64,000 nt of DNA, taken from contig MCFH01000048.1 in assembly GCA_002104945.1 (NCBI GenBank), forward strand, positions 186,001 through 250,000, read 5' to 3'. Under the pieces are notes generated by a model that saw nothing but the letters and a program-made list of their open reading frames with translations, did no database searches and was not told the origin of the DNA. The position numbers and the translations under genes are program-made. Positions 51,062 through 62,310 of this stretch are shown one piece after another. The stretch is from Piromyces finnis. Its lineage: Eukaryota > Neocallimastigomycota > Neocallimastigomycetes > Neocallimastigales > Neocallimastigaceae. How positions within the stretch are numbered: the stretch's first letter is position 1; each line of letters begins with the position of its first letter.

Positions 51062-52343
51062 GCTAAATAATGAAATTGTAAAATATTTAATTTAAATCTA
51101 ACCTTTAAATTTTGTAAAGTGGGCTAGGATTGGTATGTAACTTGGTCAGAATGTTTCATATAATATAACTTAATTTTCTAATAAAATATTAAATTTATTT
51201 ATTATTAAATCTTTTCTTCAAAACTTATTAAAGAATTTAATTAATACTAATTTAAAAATTAAATAGGTTTTTATATTTAAAATAAAAATTTTAATATAAT
51301 TTAATTATGAAATTTGTTTATTAATTATTTATTTATTAAGATAATATTTATTAAGTTATATTATAATTAATAATTAATAATTAATAATCTTACAAAGAAT
51401 TTCAAAATTGATTTCAATTCTTTGTTTAAATACTTTTTTCTTACATATAATAAAATTACATTGATATTAATATTGATATTAATAATAAAGATAAGAATAA
51501 AATAATTTTAAATTAAAATATTAATAATTGATATTGATATTAATAATATGAATCCATATGATAGATCTTAAGATTAATCTTTGAAATTACTTTTAAGATA
51601 AAAGTATTGTTTTAACCATTTTAAATTGTAAATATTTAATATTATAAATTGAGAATAACAATTACTGATACTAATTATATATTCTCATGATCAATTAATT
51701 AATAATTATAATTAATGATTTTTGATCCAAAGGCTTTTTGGTTTGATTATGATTGAGGTTATTAATCAAAATTATTTGAAAAATTATTAATTAATTTTTA
51801 TAATTGATTAGGTTTATAATCAAGAATATTTATTATCTAACCTTATTTAATAATAATGGAGAATTTTTAAATTGAAATATTTATAGAAAGTTGGTTGACT
51901 TGAATAATGATTTTAATTATATAAATTAATATTAATCATTTTAATATATATTATTATATATTTATTAGAACTAATTAATTCTTTAAATAGCTATATCTCA
52001 AGAACTAGTGGTCTAAATTAGCTGAAAATTTGTGAGAATATAGATCTCAACTAGTACTTTCTAATAAAATTAATTTGAAGTTTCTAGAAAAGGAAAATAG
52101 GACGCGAGATTCGGAAGTTATCGCTAGTTTCGTATAGTGCATTTTCTTCTCAAGGGTTAATTTATTGAAAATTAAATTTTTGTGATCCTTAACCCTTTTC
52201 AATATTAAATTTTTCCAAGTGATCTTTTTAATTATTTTTTAAAAGTGTTTTATACTTTTTGAAATATAAATTTGATTTTTAAGTTGTTTATTTGAATATT
52301 TAATTTATTTTTTAATCGTCTTCTATTCTTGACAGGTTTCAAT
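51062..52343. other. LTR-like A/T-rich sequence, unassigned
   Basis: It starts GCTAAATAATGAAATTG, a close relative of the LTR7 start. Further on (52090-52210) it has a less A/T-rich block followed by AAGGGTTAATTTATTG and CCTTAACCC, which resembles the organisation inside LTR3. No ORF was recognised. It is probably old LTR material. Confidence 0.45.
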
Positions 52344-52387
52344 TGAAATATTTGTGGGCAAACTTATGGCCACAAATATTTCTTACA
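52344..52387 (-). repeat. LTR6 start fragment with 13-bp hairpin
   Basis: The reverse complement of 42623-42665, keeping the GAAATATTTGTGG/CCACAAATATTTC hairpin. Homology continues about 10 bp further left and then stops. Confidence 0.8.
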
Positions 52388-52421
52388 AATGATAAATAAT
52401 TAAATTTATAAATTATGAATT

Positions 52422-52452
<31 letters not shown>

Positions 52453-52526
52453 TTAAAACACAGATAGTTGAAAATTAAAATAATTAACATGTATAAAATT
52501 ATTAAATTAAAAACTATAAATGTAAA

Positions 52527-52557
<31 letters not shown>

Positions 52558-52922
52558 TAAATTAAATAGTTTATATTTGTTTATAATTATACTTTAAAAT
52601 AATAATTTTGTATAAATAGTGATAGAATTATTTTATTTTAAAAGATGTTCCTAATAATCCATAAAAATTAGATAATAATATTAAATTTTATTAAAATAAT
52701 AGTTGTGATTATATTTACATACATTCAAGATGTATTAAACCATAACATATATATATTTAATAATACAAGAGTTATTAAATATTAAAACTTTATAATTAAA
52801 TAAAATAATTTTATATTTTAAACTAACAAAGACTTGCAAATGAACAAGTATAAAAATCATTTATTCTATTTTTATTTTCTTATTTATTTTTATTTATTAA
52901 ATTTTAGATACAAATATTATCA

Positions 52923-54055
52923 TGTTAAGTTTTTGGGTTTGGTTATGCGGCCAGGTCAGAATGTTATTAATTATATAGTAAAAATGTTTTTTAAGAAATT
53001 AAATTTAATTATAAAATAACACCTTAAACTCCCAAATGAAAAATGAAAAATTTATATTTACTTTAAAATAACTTTTTATAAATTTTTTATTTATTTAATA
53101 ATAATATAAATGATATTATAAGTAACTATATAATTAAGATTATAACTATAATCTTTACAAAGAATTAAAATCGAATTCAATTCATTCTCTTTTATATTCT
53201 TTGTTCAGATTATTAAATTGATATTAATAAGAATAAAGTATTACATATAATATATTAGTAATATAATTAAATAAGTAATAAGATTGTTTGTTTGTTTGTT
53301 TGTTTGTTTGTCATGACATAAAATAAAATAAACATATGATTAATCATTTAAACAGTTGATCCTAATTAGTAATTATAAAAACTATTCAATTAATAATTCA
53401 TCATTATTAATTGATATTACCATAACATATTTGTTATAACTAAATAATTATTATTTTCAAAATTATTTCTAATAAAACTTGCCGTTAACCTATTTTATAA
53501 TAATTAAGATTATTTAATTTATAGGTATTAACTGTTACACCTAAATGGGTCTAGTTCTATTTTTAGTAACAATCGTTATCATTAATTAAATTAATATAAC
53601 TAAAATTCCTATTGATATATTTTTAATTTCATCAAGTCATAAGAAATATTTATGATCCATACTTGATATCATATTGATTTTAATTTACCTAATAAAATCT
53701 TTAAATGATCATAACTTCCTTAAATGATCAGTTAGAAGGAACGCGATTGTACCAAATTGTAGCTTTCTTCCTAAGCTTTCCAATAAACCTAGTTTCATCA
53801 CCGTAGCACTTACAGCCGTAGCGATCGTTTTTGGCGAGTTACACCTTATTTCGTACTTGCTTATTTTTGGTTAAGGGTTATAGTATATTGATATTAAATT
53901 TTTGAAATCATAACCCTTTCACTGAATCAAAATTTAAAAGGTGACTTTTAAAAGTGTTTTAAAATAATTATTGAAATTATTTAATTATAATTATTATGTT
54001 TAATTAATTATAGATATTATCTGAATTTGTTTTAAATCCAGTTAATATCTTCACA
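52923..54055 (-). repeat. Element 3 3' LTR (LTR3)
   Basis: 1133 bp, TGTTAAGTTTTTGGG to AATATCTTCACA on plus. The adjacent 54056-54066 reads AGGGAGGGCGT on the minus strand, the likely polypurine tract. Confidence 0.95.
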
Positions 54056-54457
54056 ACGCCCTCCCTAGGAATTCGTATTCCAGACGAATTCTATGAACTG
54101 GAGCGAAAAGTAAAAATTTTTGATTTTAAAAAAATTTTTTCGAGAGGAAGTAATAATTTCAAAAGGTCACTTGGCCATTGTGAGATTTTTGAAATTTCAC
54201 TTTTTGAAAAATTTTCTTGTAGGTAAAATTTTAATAATAAAATTGATACTGCAGATTTTGAATATGAAAATAAAAATAAAAAATAATAAAGTTTTAATAT
54301 GATAATTGAAAAATATTCGGTGTAAAAATTTTTGAAATGTTGAAATTTCAAAATTTTGTGATGAGTTAAATTTCGAAATTTAGTTGTTATAAAAATATTT
54401 TGTAAATGGTGTAAAAGTTATTTTTAGAGAATTATTGACTTATTAATATTATTTTAA
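54056..54457 (-). other. Element 3 3' untranslated region
   Basis: About 400 nt between the pol stop and the 3' LTR, ending in the polypurine tract. No coding potential was seen; short frames here are not genes. Confidence 0.65.
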
Positions 54458-57400
54458 TTAATTATATGCTATAGAAGCATAATGTCGTCCACTTTTTAAA
54501 TATTTTTGATAAATGTATTGATTACGTGGATTGTCTTCTACTTCACTTGCTGGTACCCAATTATAAGCGGAACGGTATTTGTATCGAATTTTATATTCAT
54601 ATCGTTGTTGTTTATAATTTGTACGGAATCCAGATATTTCCACTATATCTTTTATTGATTCTGGATCCGCAGTTCTATTTAAAAATTCTTTTGGAGTTGA
54701 TCTATAAGGTTCCAACTCAGATACATGAAATATTGGATAGTGTTTGGGAAAAGGTGATTTTTTGATATCGATTTCATAATTGTTATTTCTCAAAACTTGA
54801 GTTATTTTATATGGACCATATTTACAAGGAGCTAATTTGGAACTATTTTCAATATTTAGAGAAGGTGGGGCTTGAATCCAAACTAAATCATCAATTTTAA
54901 ATTTTGGAGCTTCTAAACGACTTTTATCCACTCTTCTTTTATACAACTCTTTGGAGCGTAGTAACACTTCTTTTATGTGGTTGAATGCATCATTAACGTT
55001 TTGAACTAGTTTATGATTAATATTACATTGTGGTAATAGGGTCATTTCATCCATCGGAGGGTGGAAACCATAATTAATGAAGAATGGTGTTTCTTTGGTT
55101 GATTCATTAACAGCGTTGTTATAGGCGAATTCTGCAAGTGGAAGCCAATCAACCCAGTCGTCATGATAGAAAGACTTGGAATAACATCTAAGATACTGTT
55201 CAATAAAAGAATTTGACCTCTCGACCTGTCCAACAGTTTCATGGTGGTCAGTAGTAGCTATTCTTGGATGAATATATAATAAATCCAAAAATTCGAGCCA
55301 AACATCACTTGTAAATTGTGAGCCTCTATCAGTATATAGGTCATAAGGGAGACCATGTAAACGATATACATTGTTCAAAAAAGCTTTTGCAGTTTGTGCT
55401 GCGTTTGGAACTTGTTTAAACGGCACTAAGTGAATCATTTTAGAAAAGCGGTCAACCACTACCATAATTACGGTGTACCCTTTAGACTCAGGAAGGCCAC
55501 AAAGAAAGTCAATTTCTATAGATTTCCATGGACGTTCTGGAGTATCTAAAGGTTGTAATTTTCCATATTTCCGATGTCTAGTTACTTTATTTCTTGTGCA
55601 TGTCTCACAAGAATTAACAAATTTAGTGACATCATCCTTAATTTTAGGCCACCAAAAATTTCGAGTTATCAATTCTAAAGTCCTTTTTATACCAAGATGT
55701 CCAGCAGAGGGTTGTTCATGATATTTCATAAGAACATCTAAACGTAGTTTCTCAGGGATATAAACTAAGTTATTATATAAAATAAGATTATTTTTTAATT
55801 CAAACTTGTTCATTTTCCTAAATGGTCTATAAGCCTTTTGGTCATTATGTGGGCTGAAATATAGCATAATATCCTTAGCAGTTTCGTCGTCCTTTAAGTA
55901 TTGAATAACTTGTTCCAAGAAGTTACTCATAATACCAATGAAACTTGGTATTAGTTTTACATTTTTTGAGTCTAAAATATATTCTGGCTTTTCTTCATAA
56001 GTCCTATCCATGTAGTCAGGTCTGCGAGATAGACAATCAGGTTTACCATTCTTACGACCTTGTCTGTATATAAGTTCAAAGTCGTATTCATGAAAGAAAA
56101 GGTGCCAACGATGTTGTCTTTGATTACCTACCTTTCCTCCAAGAGTATAAAGTAAATTTCTATGATCAGTGTAAACTTTTATTTTATATTTAGCACCAAG
56201 AAGAAGGTGCCTCCAAGTAGAGAAAGAATCCTTAATGGCTAATAGTTCTTTATCTGTTATAGAATAATTAACTTCAGAACTACTTAGACTTCTGGAGTAG
56301 TAAGCAACAGGATGTAGACGATTTTCTGAATCATATTGAGAAAGTATAGAACCGATAGCAACATTACTTGCATCACATTCTAAAATATATTGTTTTTGAG
56401 GATCAGGATGTGATAAAATAGGTGCTGAAGTTAAACGCGTTTTTAAAATGTTAAATGAGGATTCACATTCTGTGGACCATTTGAACTTTGCATTCTTTTT
56501 TGTTAGGTTGTGGAGGGGTTTAGCCAAGTCTGCAAAATTCATTACAAAGCGTCTATAGTAGTTACAAAGACCTAAAAATCTTTGTACATCCTTAACTGTA
56601 GTAGGAATAGGCCAATTTTTGATTGACTCTATCTTTTTTGGGTCGGTAGCAATTCCTGAACCTGAAATAACATATCCTAAGAATTCAACTTGTGGTTTGT
56701 CAAATTCACATTTAGGAAGTTTAGCATATAAATTATTTTCTAATAGTTTAGAAAGAACTTCACGTACATGTTGGTGGTGTTCTTCTAAGGTTTTTGAAAA
56801 TATAAGAATATCATCCAAATAGAGAATAACAGATTTTTCCAAGAAAGGTCTGAGAACAGAATTTATAAATGCCTGAAAAGTAGCAGGAGCGTTACGTAAA
56901 CCAAATGGCATCACTAAATATTCATAGTGACCAAACTTTGTGCGAAAAGCAGTTTTATATTCATCACCATTTCTTATTCTAACTAAATTATAAGCAGAGC
57001 GTAAGTCGAGCTTGGTGAAATACTTTGCACCTTTGACACGTTCTATAATGTCGGTAATAAGTGGTATTGGGTAGGAGTTACGTATCGTTACAGAATTGAG
57101 TTTTTTATAATCAATACAAACTCTAAGAGTACCATCTTTCTTTTTCTGAAATACCACTGGATATCCTGCAGGTGATTCGGATGGTCTAATAAAGCCTTTT
57201 TCTAAATTTTCCTTGATATACTCTTCTAAAACTTTTGATTCTTCTTCTGATAAGGGATAGATGGGACCATAGTGAAGAGTAGCATCTTTTTCTAGTACTA
57301 TTTTACAATCTGTAATTCTATGTGGTGGTAGTTTATCAGCTTCTTGTTTGCTGAAAACTTTTGCCAAATCTCGATAGGGTTTTGGAATATCCTCAATAGT

Positions 57401-58255
57401 ATGTTCTTCTAAATTGCTTACTTCTTCTGGTTTTTCGGACAAAAAAGTATGAATTAAATAATTATAATTATATCTATCATAATTATTTTTATTTAATATA
57501 ACTTTTCTAAAAAATTTGGAACGTTTAGGGTTAAATTTGTGAAATCGACCATTTTTCTTCTTACTAAAGGTTTTAGATCTGAAATAAAAATTATGAATTT
57601 TATTTTTTAAATTATAAAAATTGGTGGAATAATTTTTATTTTTATTTTTTGTGTTATTTACACCTGTAGAAGTGGTAGGTGTAACATTTATGTCATTTCT
57701 ATTATAAGAAATGAATTGTTCTAATTTTAAAAATTTAGTAGCATGCTTCATATTGAATTTCTTTCTGTTAAAATCATATTTTAAATTTGAATATAAATAA
57801 TTTTTATTATAATTATAATGAATTTCATATTTGGACATGAATATATTTCCAAATAATAAATCTGTCGGAATATAATCCGCTAGTAAAAATTTTTCTTTGA
57901 AATTGATGAAATGGAATTTATTGTTGATAAATAGTTTTAACTGAAAGTTTAGGTTGATATATTCATCAAGTTCAATTGAAGTACCACTGATACCTTGTAC
58001 AGTGATAACATTATTAATTTTATGAGGATGTAATTGTAATGTACGTAATAGTTTGTACGACATAAAATTACAATAAGATCCACTATCTAATAGTGATGTA
58101 CATGCAATTTTATTATGTACATTATTTGTACCTCCATTATTGGATAATACATATGTATTAAAAGTAAAAAACGTTGAAGGTAATGTATTATCTTTGTTGA
58201 TAGTGGGAAAAGTGTAGTTTAATATTTTTGTATTCGAGTGGTGATGGGACTTCAA
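54458..58255 (-). CDS. Element 3 Pol polyprotein (PR-RT-RH-IN-chromodomain)
   Basis: 1265 codons. The leftmost plausible codon here (58255) is TTG and no good ATG exists, so it must be made as Gag-Pol. Protease has a normal DSG at 57-59. RT has YPVVFQKKKDGTLRVCIDY, MPFGLRNAPATFQ and YLDD at about 479-482. RNase H has LECDASNVAIGS and TDHRNLLY. The integrase has an HHCC finger (AGHLGIKRTLEL...CETCTRN) and core motifs IEIDFLCGLP, YTDRGSQFTSD (about 970) and TVGQVERSN. The C-terminus has HPIFHVSELEP-like YPIFHVSELEPYR followed by a chromodomain-like segment (YEYKIRYKYRSAYNWVPASE, about 1200-1250). Chromodomains steer integration to modified chromatin. The ORF is intact. Confidence 0.95.
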   Translation of the reverse strand: MKSHHHSNTKILNYTFPTINKDNTLPSTFFTFNTYVLSNNGGTNNVHNKIACTSLLDSGSYCNFMSYKLLRTLQLHPHKINNVITVQGISGTSIELDEYINLNFQLKLFINNKFHFINFKEKFLLADYIPTDLLFGNIFMSKYEIHYNYNKNYLYSNLKYDFNRKKFNMKHATKFLKLEQFISYNRNDINVTPTTSTGVNNTKNKNKNYSTNFYNLKNKIHNFYFRSKTFSKKKNGRFHKFNPKRSKFFRKVILNKNNYDRYNYNYLIHTFLSEKPEEVSNLEEHTIEDIPKPYRDLAKVFSKQEADKLPPHRITDCKIVLEKDATLHYGPIYPLSEEESKVLEEYIKENLEKGFIRPSESPAGYPVVFQKKKDGTLRVCIDYKKLNSVTIRNSYPIPLITDIIERVKGAKYFTKLDLRSAYNLVRIRNGDEYKTAFRTKFGHYEYLVMPFGLRNAPATFQAFINSVLRPFLEKSVILYLDDILIFSKTLEEHHQHVREVLSKLLENNLYAKLPKCEFDKPQVEFLGYVISGSGIATDPKKIESIKNWPIPTTVKDVQRFLGLCNYYRRFVMNFADLAKPLHNLTKKNAKFKWSTECESSFNILKTRLTSAPILSHPDPQKQYILECDASNVAIGSILSQYDSENRLHPVAYYSRSLSSSEVNYSITDKELLAIKDSFSTWRHLLLGAKYKIKVYTDHRNLLYTLGGKVGNQRQHRWHLFFHEYDFELIYRQGRKNGKPDCLSRRPDYMDRTYEEKPEYILDSKNVKLIPSFIGIMSNFLEQVIQYLKDDETAKDIMLYFSPHNDQKAYRPFRKMNKFELKNNLILYNNLVYIPEKLRLDVLMKYHEQPSAGHLGIKRTLELITRNFWWPKIKDDVTKFVNSCETCTRNKVTRHRKYGKLQPLDTPERPWKSIEIDFLCGLPESKGYTVIMVVVDRFSKMIHLVPFKQVPNAAQTAKAFLNNVYRLHGLPYDLYTDRGSQFTSDVWLEFLDLLYIHPRIATTDHHETVGQVERSNSFIEQYLRCYSKSFYHDDWVDWLPLAEFAYNNAVNESTKETPFFINYGFHPPMDEMTLLPQCNINHKLVQNVNDAFNHIKEVLLRSKELYKRRVDKSRLEAPKFKIDDLVWIQAPPSLNIENSSKLAPCKYGPYKITQVLRNNNYEIDIKKSPFPKHYPIFHVSELEPYRSTPKEFLNRTADPESIKDIVEISGFRTNYKQQRYEYKIRYKYRSAYNWVPASEVEDNPRNQYIYQKYLKSGRHYASIAYN

Positions 58256-58279
58256 TGGAAGTCCTTTATTTAGTTTTTT
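58247..58279 (-). promoter_or_regulatory. Element 3 -1 ribosomal frameshift signal
   Basis: On the minus strand the gag end reads TCA AAA AAC TAA, giving the slippery heptamer A AAA AAC (58279-58273). An 8-nt spacer TAAATAAA is followed by a perfect 7-bp hairpin GGACTTC/GAAGTCC (58264-58258 with 58253-58247) with loop CATT. The -1 frame runs K-K-L-N-K-G-L-P-L into pol. This is the retroviral (MMTV-type) heptamer. Confidence 0.87.
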
Positions 58280-59295
58280 GAACTAATTTTTTGAGCTTTA
58301 TAATTGTTGTTATTGTAATTATTATTATATTTTTGGAAGTTATTGTTGTTATTGTTGTTGTTGTTGTTGTATGATCTGTGGTGGTTGAAATGTGAATTTC
58401 TTTTCTTGTTAGATTTAGAGTTGGAAGACTGGTTAATCTTATTCTTTGTAGAAAGAGAACTTTCGATCAAAATACATCTAGTTATAATGGACTCCATGGT
58501 GGTTGGAAATACCTCCATCTTTTCAATTTCTTCCTGATATTTGGGATGTAAACCATTATAAAAGATTAAAGATAATGCTTCTTCATTCCATTTAAATTGT
58601 TGTGAAAGAGAGCGGAATTCCTCGATATAATCATTTATTTTACCATATTGTTGTTTTAAACGCATTATTTTGATTTTAGCTATCTTGTAACTAGCAACAT
58701 TTGAGAAAGCAATTCTTAGTCCATCCAACAATTCTTGCATGGTAGATGGATAAATATTATCCTTGTACTTGGCAAGATACCAATTTCTAGCAGCATCACG
58801 AAGACGGGATTGTACAAAATTAATTTTTGTTTCTTCTGGTAAAGTTCGATTTGGTAGAGTTTTGAAAGTATCTTCACATAATTGACAAAACAAATCGGTA
58901 TCACTAGTCTTACCGGAGAACATACCTGGATCTGGCACTTGAGTGATTGGAGTAGCAAAACGGCCTCTCATGATAACATCATGATCCAAATCAAATCTTG
59001 TTGAAGTAGATTCATCATCTCTAAAGACAGTAGGTCTTGGAGTAGCTATCCTATCATAATTGGTATGTAACAATGGTTGTTCATCTTCATTCTGAGCAGT
59101 TTGATTATTATTCATATTGGTTAATACACTCATGATTTCATTTAAACGATTATTCACATCATTGGAAAAATTTTGAAAATCTTCACGGAAAACCAAATTT
59201 TCATTGATACCCTCAATGATATCCTTGGCAGTCTGAGTAGCATCCTCTCTTAGTTGGTTTACCTCGTCTGGGAAATTAGGAACCGGAGTGAACAT
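58270..59295 (-). CDS. Element 3 Gag
   Basis: 341 aa from ATG 59295 (MFTPVPNFPDEVNQLRED). The gag core covers about 130-260 (MFSGKTSDTDLFCQLCEDTF, LRIAFSNVASYKIAKIKIM, EFRSLSQQFKWNEEALSLIF). The C-terminus is basic and Asn-rich (SKSNKKRNSHFNHHRSYNN then poly-Asn) and has no CCHC zinc knuckle. The Asn/Arg/Lys tail probably does the RNA binding. The final codons AAA AAC TAA form the frameshift site. Confidence 0.93.
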   Translation of the reverse strand: MFTPVPNFPDEVNQLREDATQTAKDIIEGINENLVFREDFQNFSNDVNNRLNEIMSVLTNMNNNQTAQNEDEQPLLHTNYDRIATPRPTVFRDDESTSTRFDLDHDVIMRGRFATPITQVPDPGMFSGKTSDTDLFCQLCEDTFKTLPNRTLPEETKINFVQSRLRDAARNWYLAKYKDNIYPSTMQELLDGLRIAFSNVASYKIAKIKIMRLKQQYGKINDYIEEFRSLSQQFKWNEEALSLIFYNGLHPKYQEEIEKMEVFPTTMESIITRCILIESSLSTKNKINQSSNSKSNKKRNSHFNHHRSYNNNNNNNNNNFQKYNNNYNNNNYKAQKISSKN

Positions 59296-59319
59296 TCTAA
59301 AGTAGCCACTAAACAGCGG

Positions 59320-59330
59320 GTAAAGATTAT
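59320..59330 (-). promoter_or_regulatory. Element 3 self-complementary primer-binding site
   Basis: Directly after the 5' LTR the sense strand reads ATAATCTTTAC (59330-59320). Its exact complement GTAAAGATTAT lies in the LTR at 59566-59556. The match is exactly 11 nt and ends at the LTR border. No TGG-type tRNA site is present. This fits Tf1-type self-priming, in which the first 11 nt of the mRNA pair with the PBS. Confidence 0.8.
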
Positions 59331-60463
59331 TGTTAAGTTTTTGGGTTTGGTTATGCGGCCAGGTCAGAATGTTATTAATTATATAGTAAAAATGTTTTTT
59401 AAGAAATTAAATTTAATTATAAAATAACACCTTAAACTCCCAAATGAAAAATGAAAAATTTATATTTACTTTAAAATAACTTTTTATAAATTTTTTATTT
59501 ATTTAATAATAATATAAATGATATTATAAGTAACTATATAATTAAGATTATAACTATAATCTTTACAAAGAATTAAAATCGAATTCAATTCATTCTCTTT
59601 TATATTCTTTGTTCAGATTATTAAATTGATATTAATAAGAATAAAGTATTACATATAATATATTAGTAATATAATTAAATAAGTAATAAGATTGTTTGTT
59701 TGTTTGTTTGTTTGTTTGTCATGACATAAAATAAAATAAACATATGATTAATCATTTAAACAGTTGATCCTAATTAGTAATTATAAAAACTATTCAATTA
59801 ATAATTCATCATTATTAATTGATATTACCATAACATATTTGTTATAACTAAATAATTATTATTTTCAAAATTATTTCTAATAAAACTTGCCGTTAACCTA
59901 TTTTATAATAATTAAGATTATTTAATTTATAGGTATTAACTGTTACACCTAAATGGGTCTAGTTCTATTTTTAGTAACAATCGTTATCATTAATTAAATT
60001 AATATAACTAAAATTCCTATTGATATATTTTTAATTTCATCAAGTCATAAGAAATATTTATGATCCATACTTGATATCATATTGATTTTAATTTACCTAA
60101 TAAAATCTTTAAATGATCATAACTTCCTTAAATGATCAGTTAGAAGGAACGCGATTGTACCAAATTGTAGCTTTCTTCCTAAGCTTTCCAATAAACCTAG
60201 TTTCATCACCGTAGCACTTACAGCCGTAGCGATCGTTTTTGGCGAGTTACACCTTATTTCGTACTTGCTTATTTTTGGTTAAGGGTTATAGTATATTGAT
60301 ATTAAATTTTTGAAATCATAACCCTTTCACTGAATCAAAATTTAAAAGGTGACTTTTAAAAGTGTTTTAAAATAATTATTGAAATTATTTAATTATAATT
60401 ATTATGTTTAATTAATTATAGATATTATCTGAATTTGTTTTAAATCCAGTTAATATCTTCACA
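59331..60463 (-). repeat. Element 3 5' LTR (LTR3), with promoter
   Basis: 1133 bp. In the sense direction a TATAAAAGA box (59604-59596) lies 38 nt before GTAAAGATTAT (59566), the inferred transcript start used for self-priming. The same pair is in the 3' LTR at 53196-53188 and 53158-53148. A (TTTG)n tract lies near 59695-59718. Confidence 0.92.
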
Positions 60464-60529
60464 TATCACTTTCTATATTCCTTTATAGAATTAAGATAAT
60501 ATCCTCTTCGTATCACAAAGAATGTAGAA

Positions 60530-60603
60530 GCTCGCGTAGCCTAATTGGATAGGGCGTCAGACTTCTAATCTGAAGATTGCGGGTTCGAGTCCCGCCGTGA
60601 GTG
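60530..60603 (+). tRNA. tRNA-Arg(UCU)
   Basis: 74 nt, with acceptor GCTCGCG/CGTGAGT (two GU pairs), D arm TAGCCTAATTGGATAGGGC, anticodon stem-loop TCAGACTTCTAATCTGA (anticodon TCT), T arm GCGGGTTCGAGTCCCGC and discriminator G. LTR5 ends 14 bp upstream. T4 at 60613-60616 is the only nearby terminator. Confidence 0.96.
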
Positions 60604-62310
60604 GTTTAAATATTTTATAAAAAATTCATTATAATAGTAGTTTTATTTATTTATAATATATTTTATAAATATAATTTAATAAAAACTTATTTATTTTAAC
60701 TAATGAAGTAATATATAAATAAAGTTTAAAAAAATCATAATAATAAATATCAGTATAATAAAATAAGTCTGTATACGATTATTTATTATGTGGAATCATG
60801 TTTTCTGCTCCGATAAAAAATAAATAAAAAACTAAAACAATATATATAAAAAAAAGGAGTTAAGTATTATTAAATTATTGATGTTTTTATTTTAATAATT
60901 TTATACTTTGATATATAATATTAGAAAAATACTTTTATATAGTTATTAAATAACTAAAGGGTAAACATATTTTGACTTGAATTAAATATAGTTATAATAG
61001 TAGTAGAAAAAGAGAAAATTCTTTTACAAATTTTATTTTTTTGTTTTGTAATAATTTAAAAATAAAAAGGAAGAAAAAATTATTTTTGTTTTTTATGCTC
61101 ATATGTATTAATATGATTTTAATTTAAAAGATAATAATAATAATTAATATTTTATATTAAAGCTTTTTAAACAATAATAAATAATATATTGAAAAGATTT
61201 ATATATTAATAAATTTGAAATTTATTACTAAATTAATATACTTTACATTACTATATTAATAGCATGAAATATATTTATCTTACTAAACATAATACATTAC
61301 GATAGATATATTTTAAAAATACTATTTTTATTTATCTTTCGGATTCATTTTTTTCATCTTTTTTACAAAGTATTAGGAATATTGATTAAACATTAAAATA
61401 ACAAATTCCTTATATTCTTTCATATAATTTTTTAAATTTAAATTTTAAAATACCTAAAAAAAAGGTATCACTTTATAAAAATACATAAATTTTAATTTCA
61501 AAAATAAATACATATTTTTATAAAAGATTACTTCAAAAATTAAATAAAATTTTGATAAATATTTAGATTTATAGAACAAGTAAACTTATTCAAAATAATT
61601 ATAAAATAGTTTATTTTTTACTTTCTATTTATTTTAAATTACTTTAATGATTTTAATGTAGTATTAAAAATAGGATTTATTTAATATTTTTATAAAAAAT
61701 ATATCATAATTAAATTAAAATTAATATTTTTTATTTATATATGTATAAATAATATAAATAATACATAAACTCCATAGTAGGTTTACTCAAATTGAATCAA
61801 AAATACGTATTTAATTTACTTTAATTTAGCTCTATTATTTTGGTTTATTAAATAATTATTGTTATTGTTGCTCTATTTATTTATTTAATATTAAATATAT
61901 GAATAATTAAATGGAAACGTATTATAATTATACAATATAATTATCAAAATATAAAAATACATATAGAACTATAAAAATTTTATATAAAAAATAATATTAA
62001 TATTATACTATAGAAATATTAAATATTGCTTTGAAAGAATATAATTCAGCAAGAACTTAATTACTAATAAAATTATAATGTAAATTACTAATGTAATGTT
62101 TCTTAGAATATTGGTAATGTAAAGTATTACTAATTAACATTAGCCGCATATTTTAGTATAAAAAATTGTAAATGAATTATTAAAATCTTTGTAATTACCT
62201 TTATTAAATTAATTTTAATAAATAAACTTTATAAAACATATATTTATTTTTCAATTTTAATAATTTAAAAATTATGCAATGATTTATAAAAATAAAATTA
62301 TCTTTAAAAA
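60604..62310. other. A/T-rich intergenic DNA
   Basis: No gene or clear LTR was recognised. A stretch near 61745-61990 (AACTCCATAGTAGGTTTACTC...) weakly resembles the inverted-repeat family at 16640-16830 (GAGTTTACTCAATTTGAAT), so it may be another decayed copy. Confidence 0.5.

Larger units (their letters stand above)
52923..60463 (-). mobile_element. Element 3: chromodomain Ty3/gypsy element (chromovirus)
   Basis: Two 1133-bp LTRs (52923-54055 and 59331-60463) are identical as far as I can see by eye. The 5-bp target duplication TATCA lies at 52918-52922 and 60464-60468. Intact minus-strand gag (341 aa) and pol (1265 codons) are joined by a -1 frameshift signal. Instead of a tRNA-type primer site it has an 11-nt self-complementary site (see 59320). 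It is inserted into an LTR5. It looks very young and is the best candidate in the window for an active element. Confidence 0.97.
52390..60515 (+). repeat. LTR5 copy split by Element 3
   Basis: The left part is 52390-52922 and the right part 60464-60515, ending CTTCGTATCA. The sequence across the removed insertion (AAATAT-TATCA-CTTTCTATATT) is the same as the uninterrupted copy at 1195-1215. The LTR5 end lies 14 bp upstream of tRNA-Arg. Confidence 0.92.
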
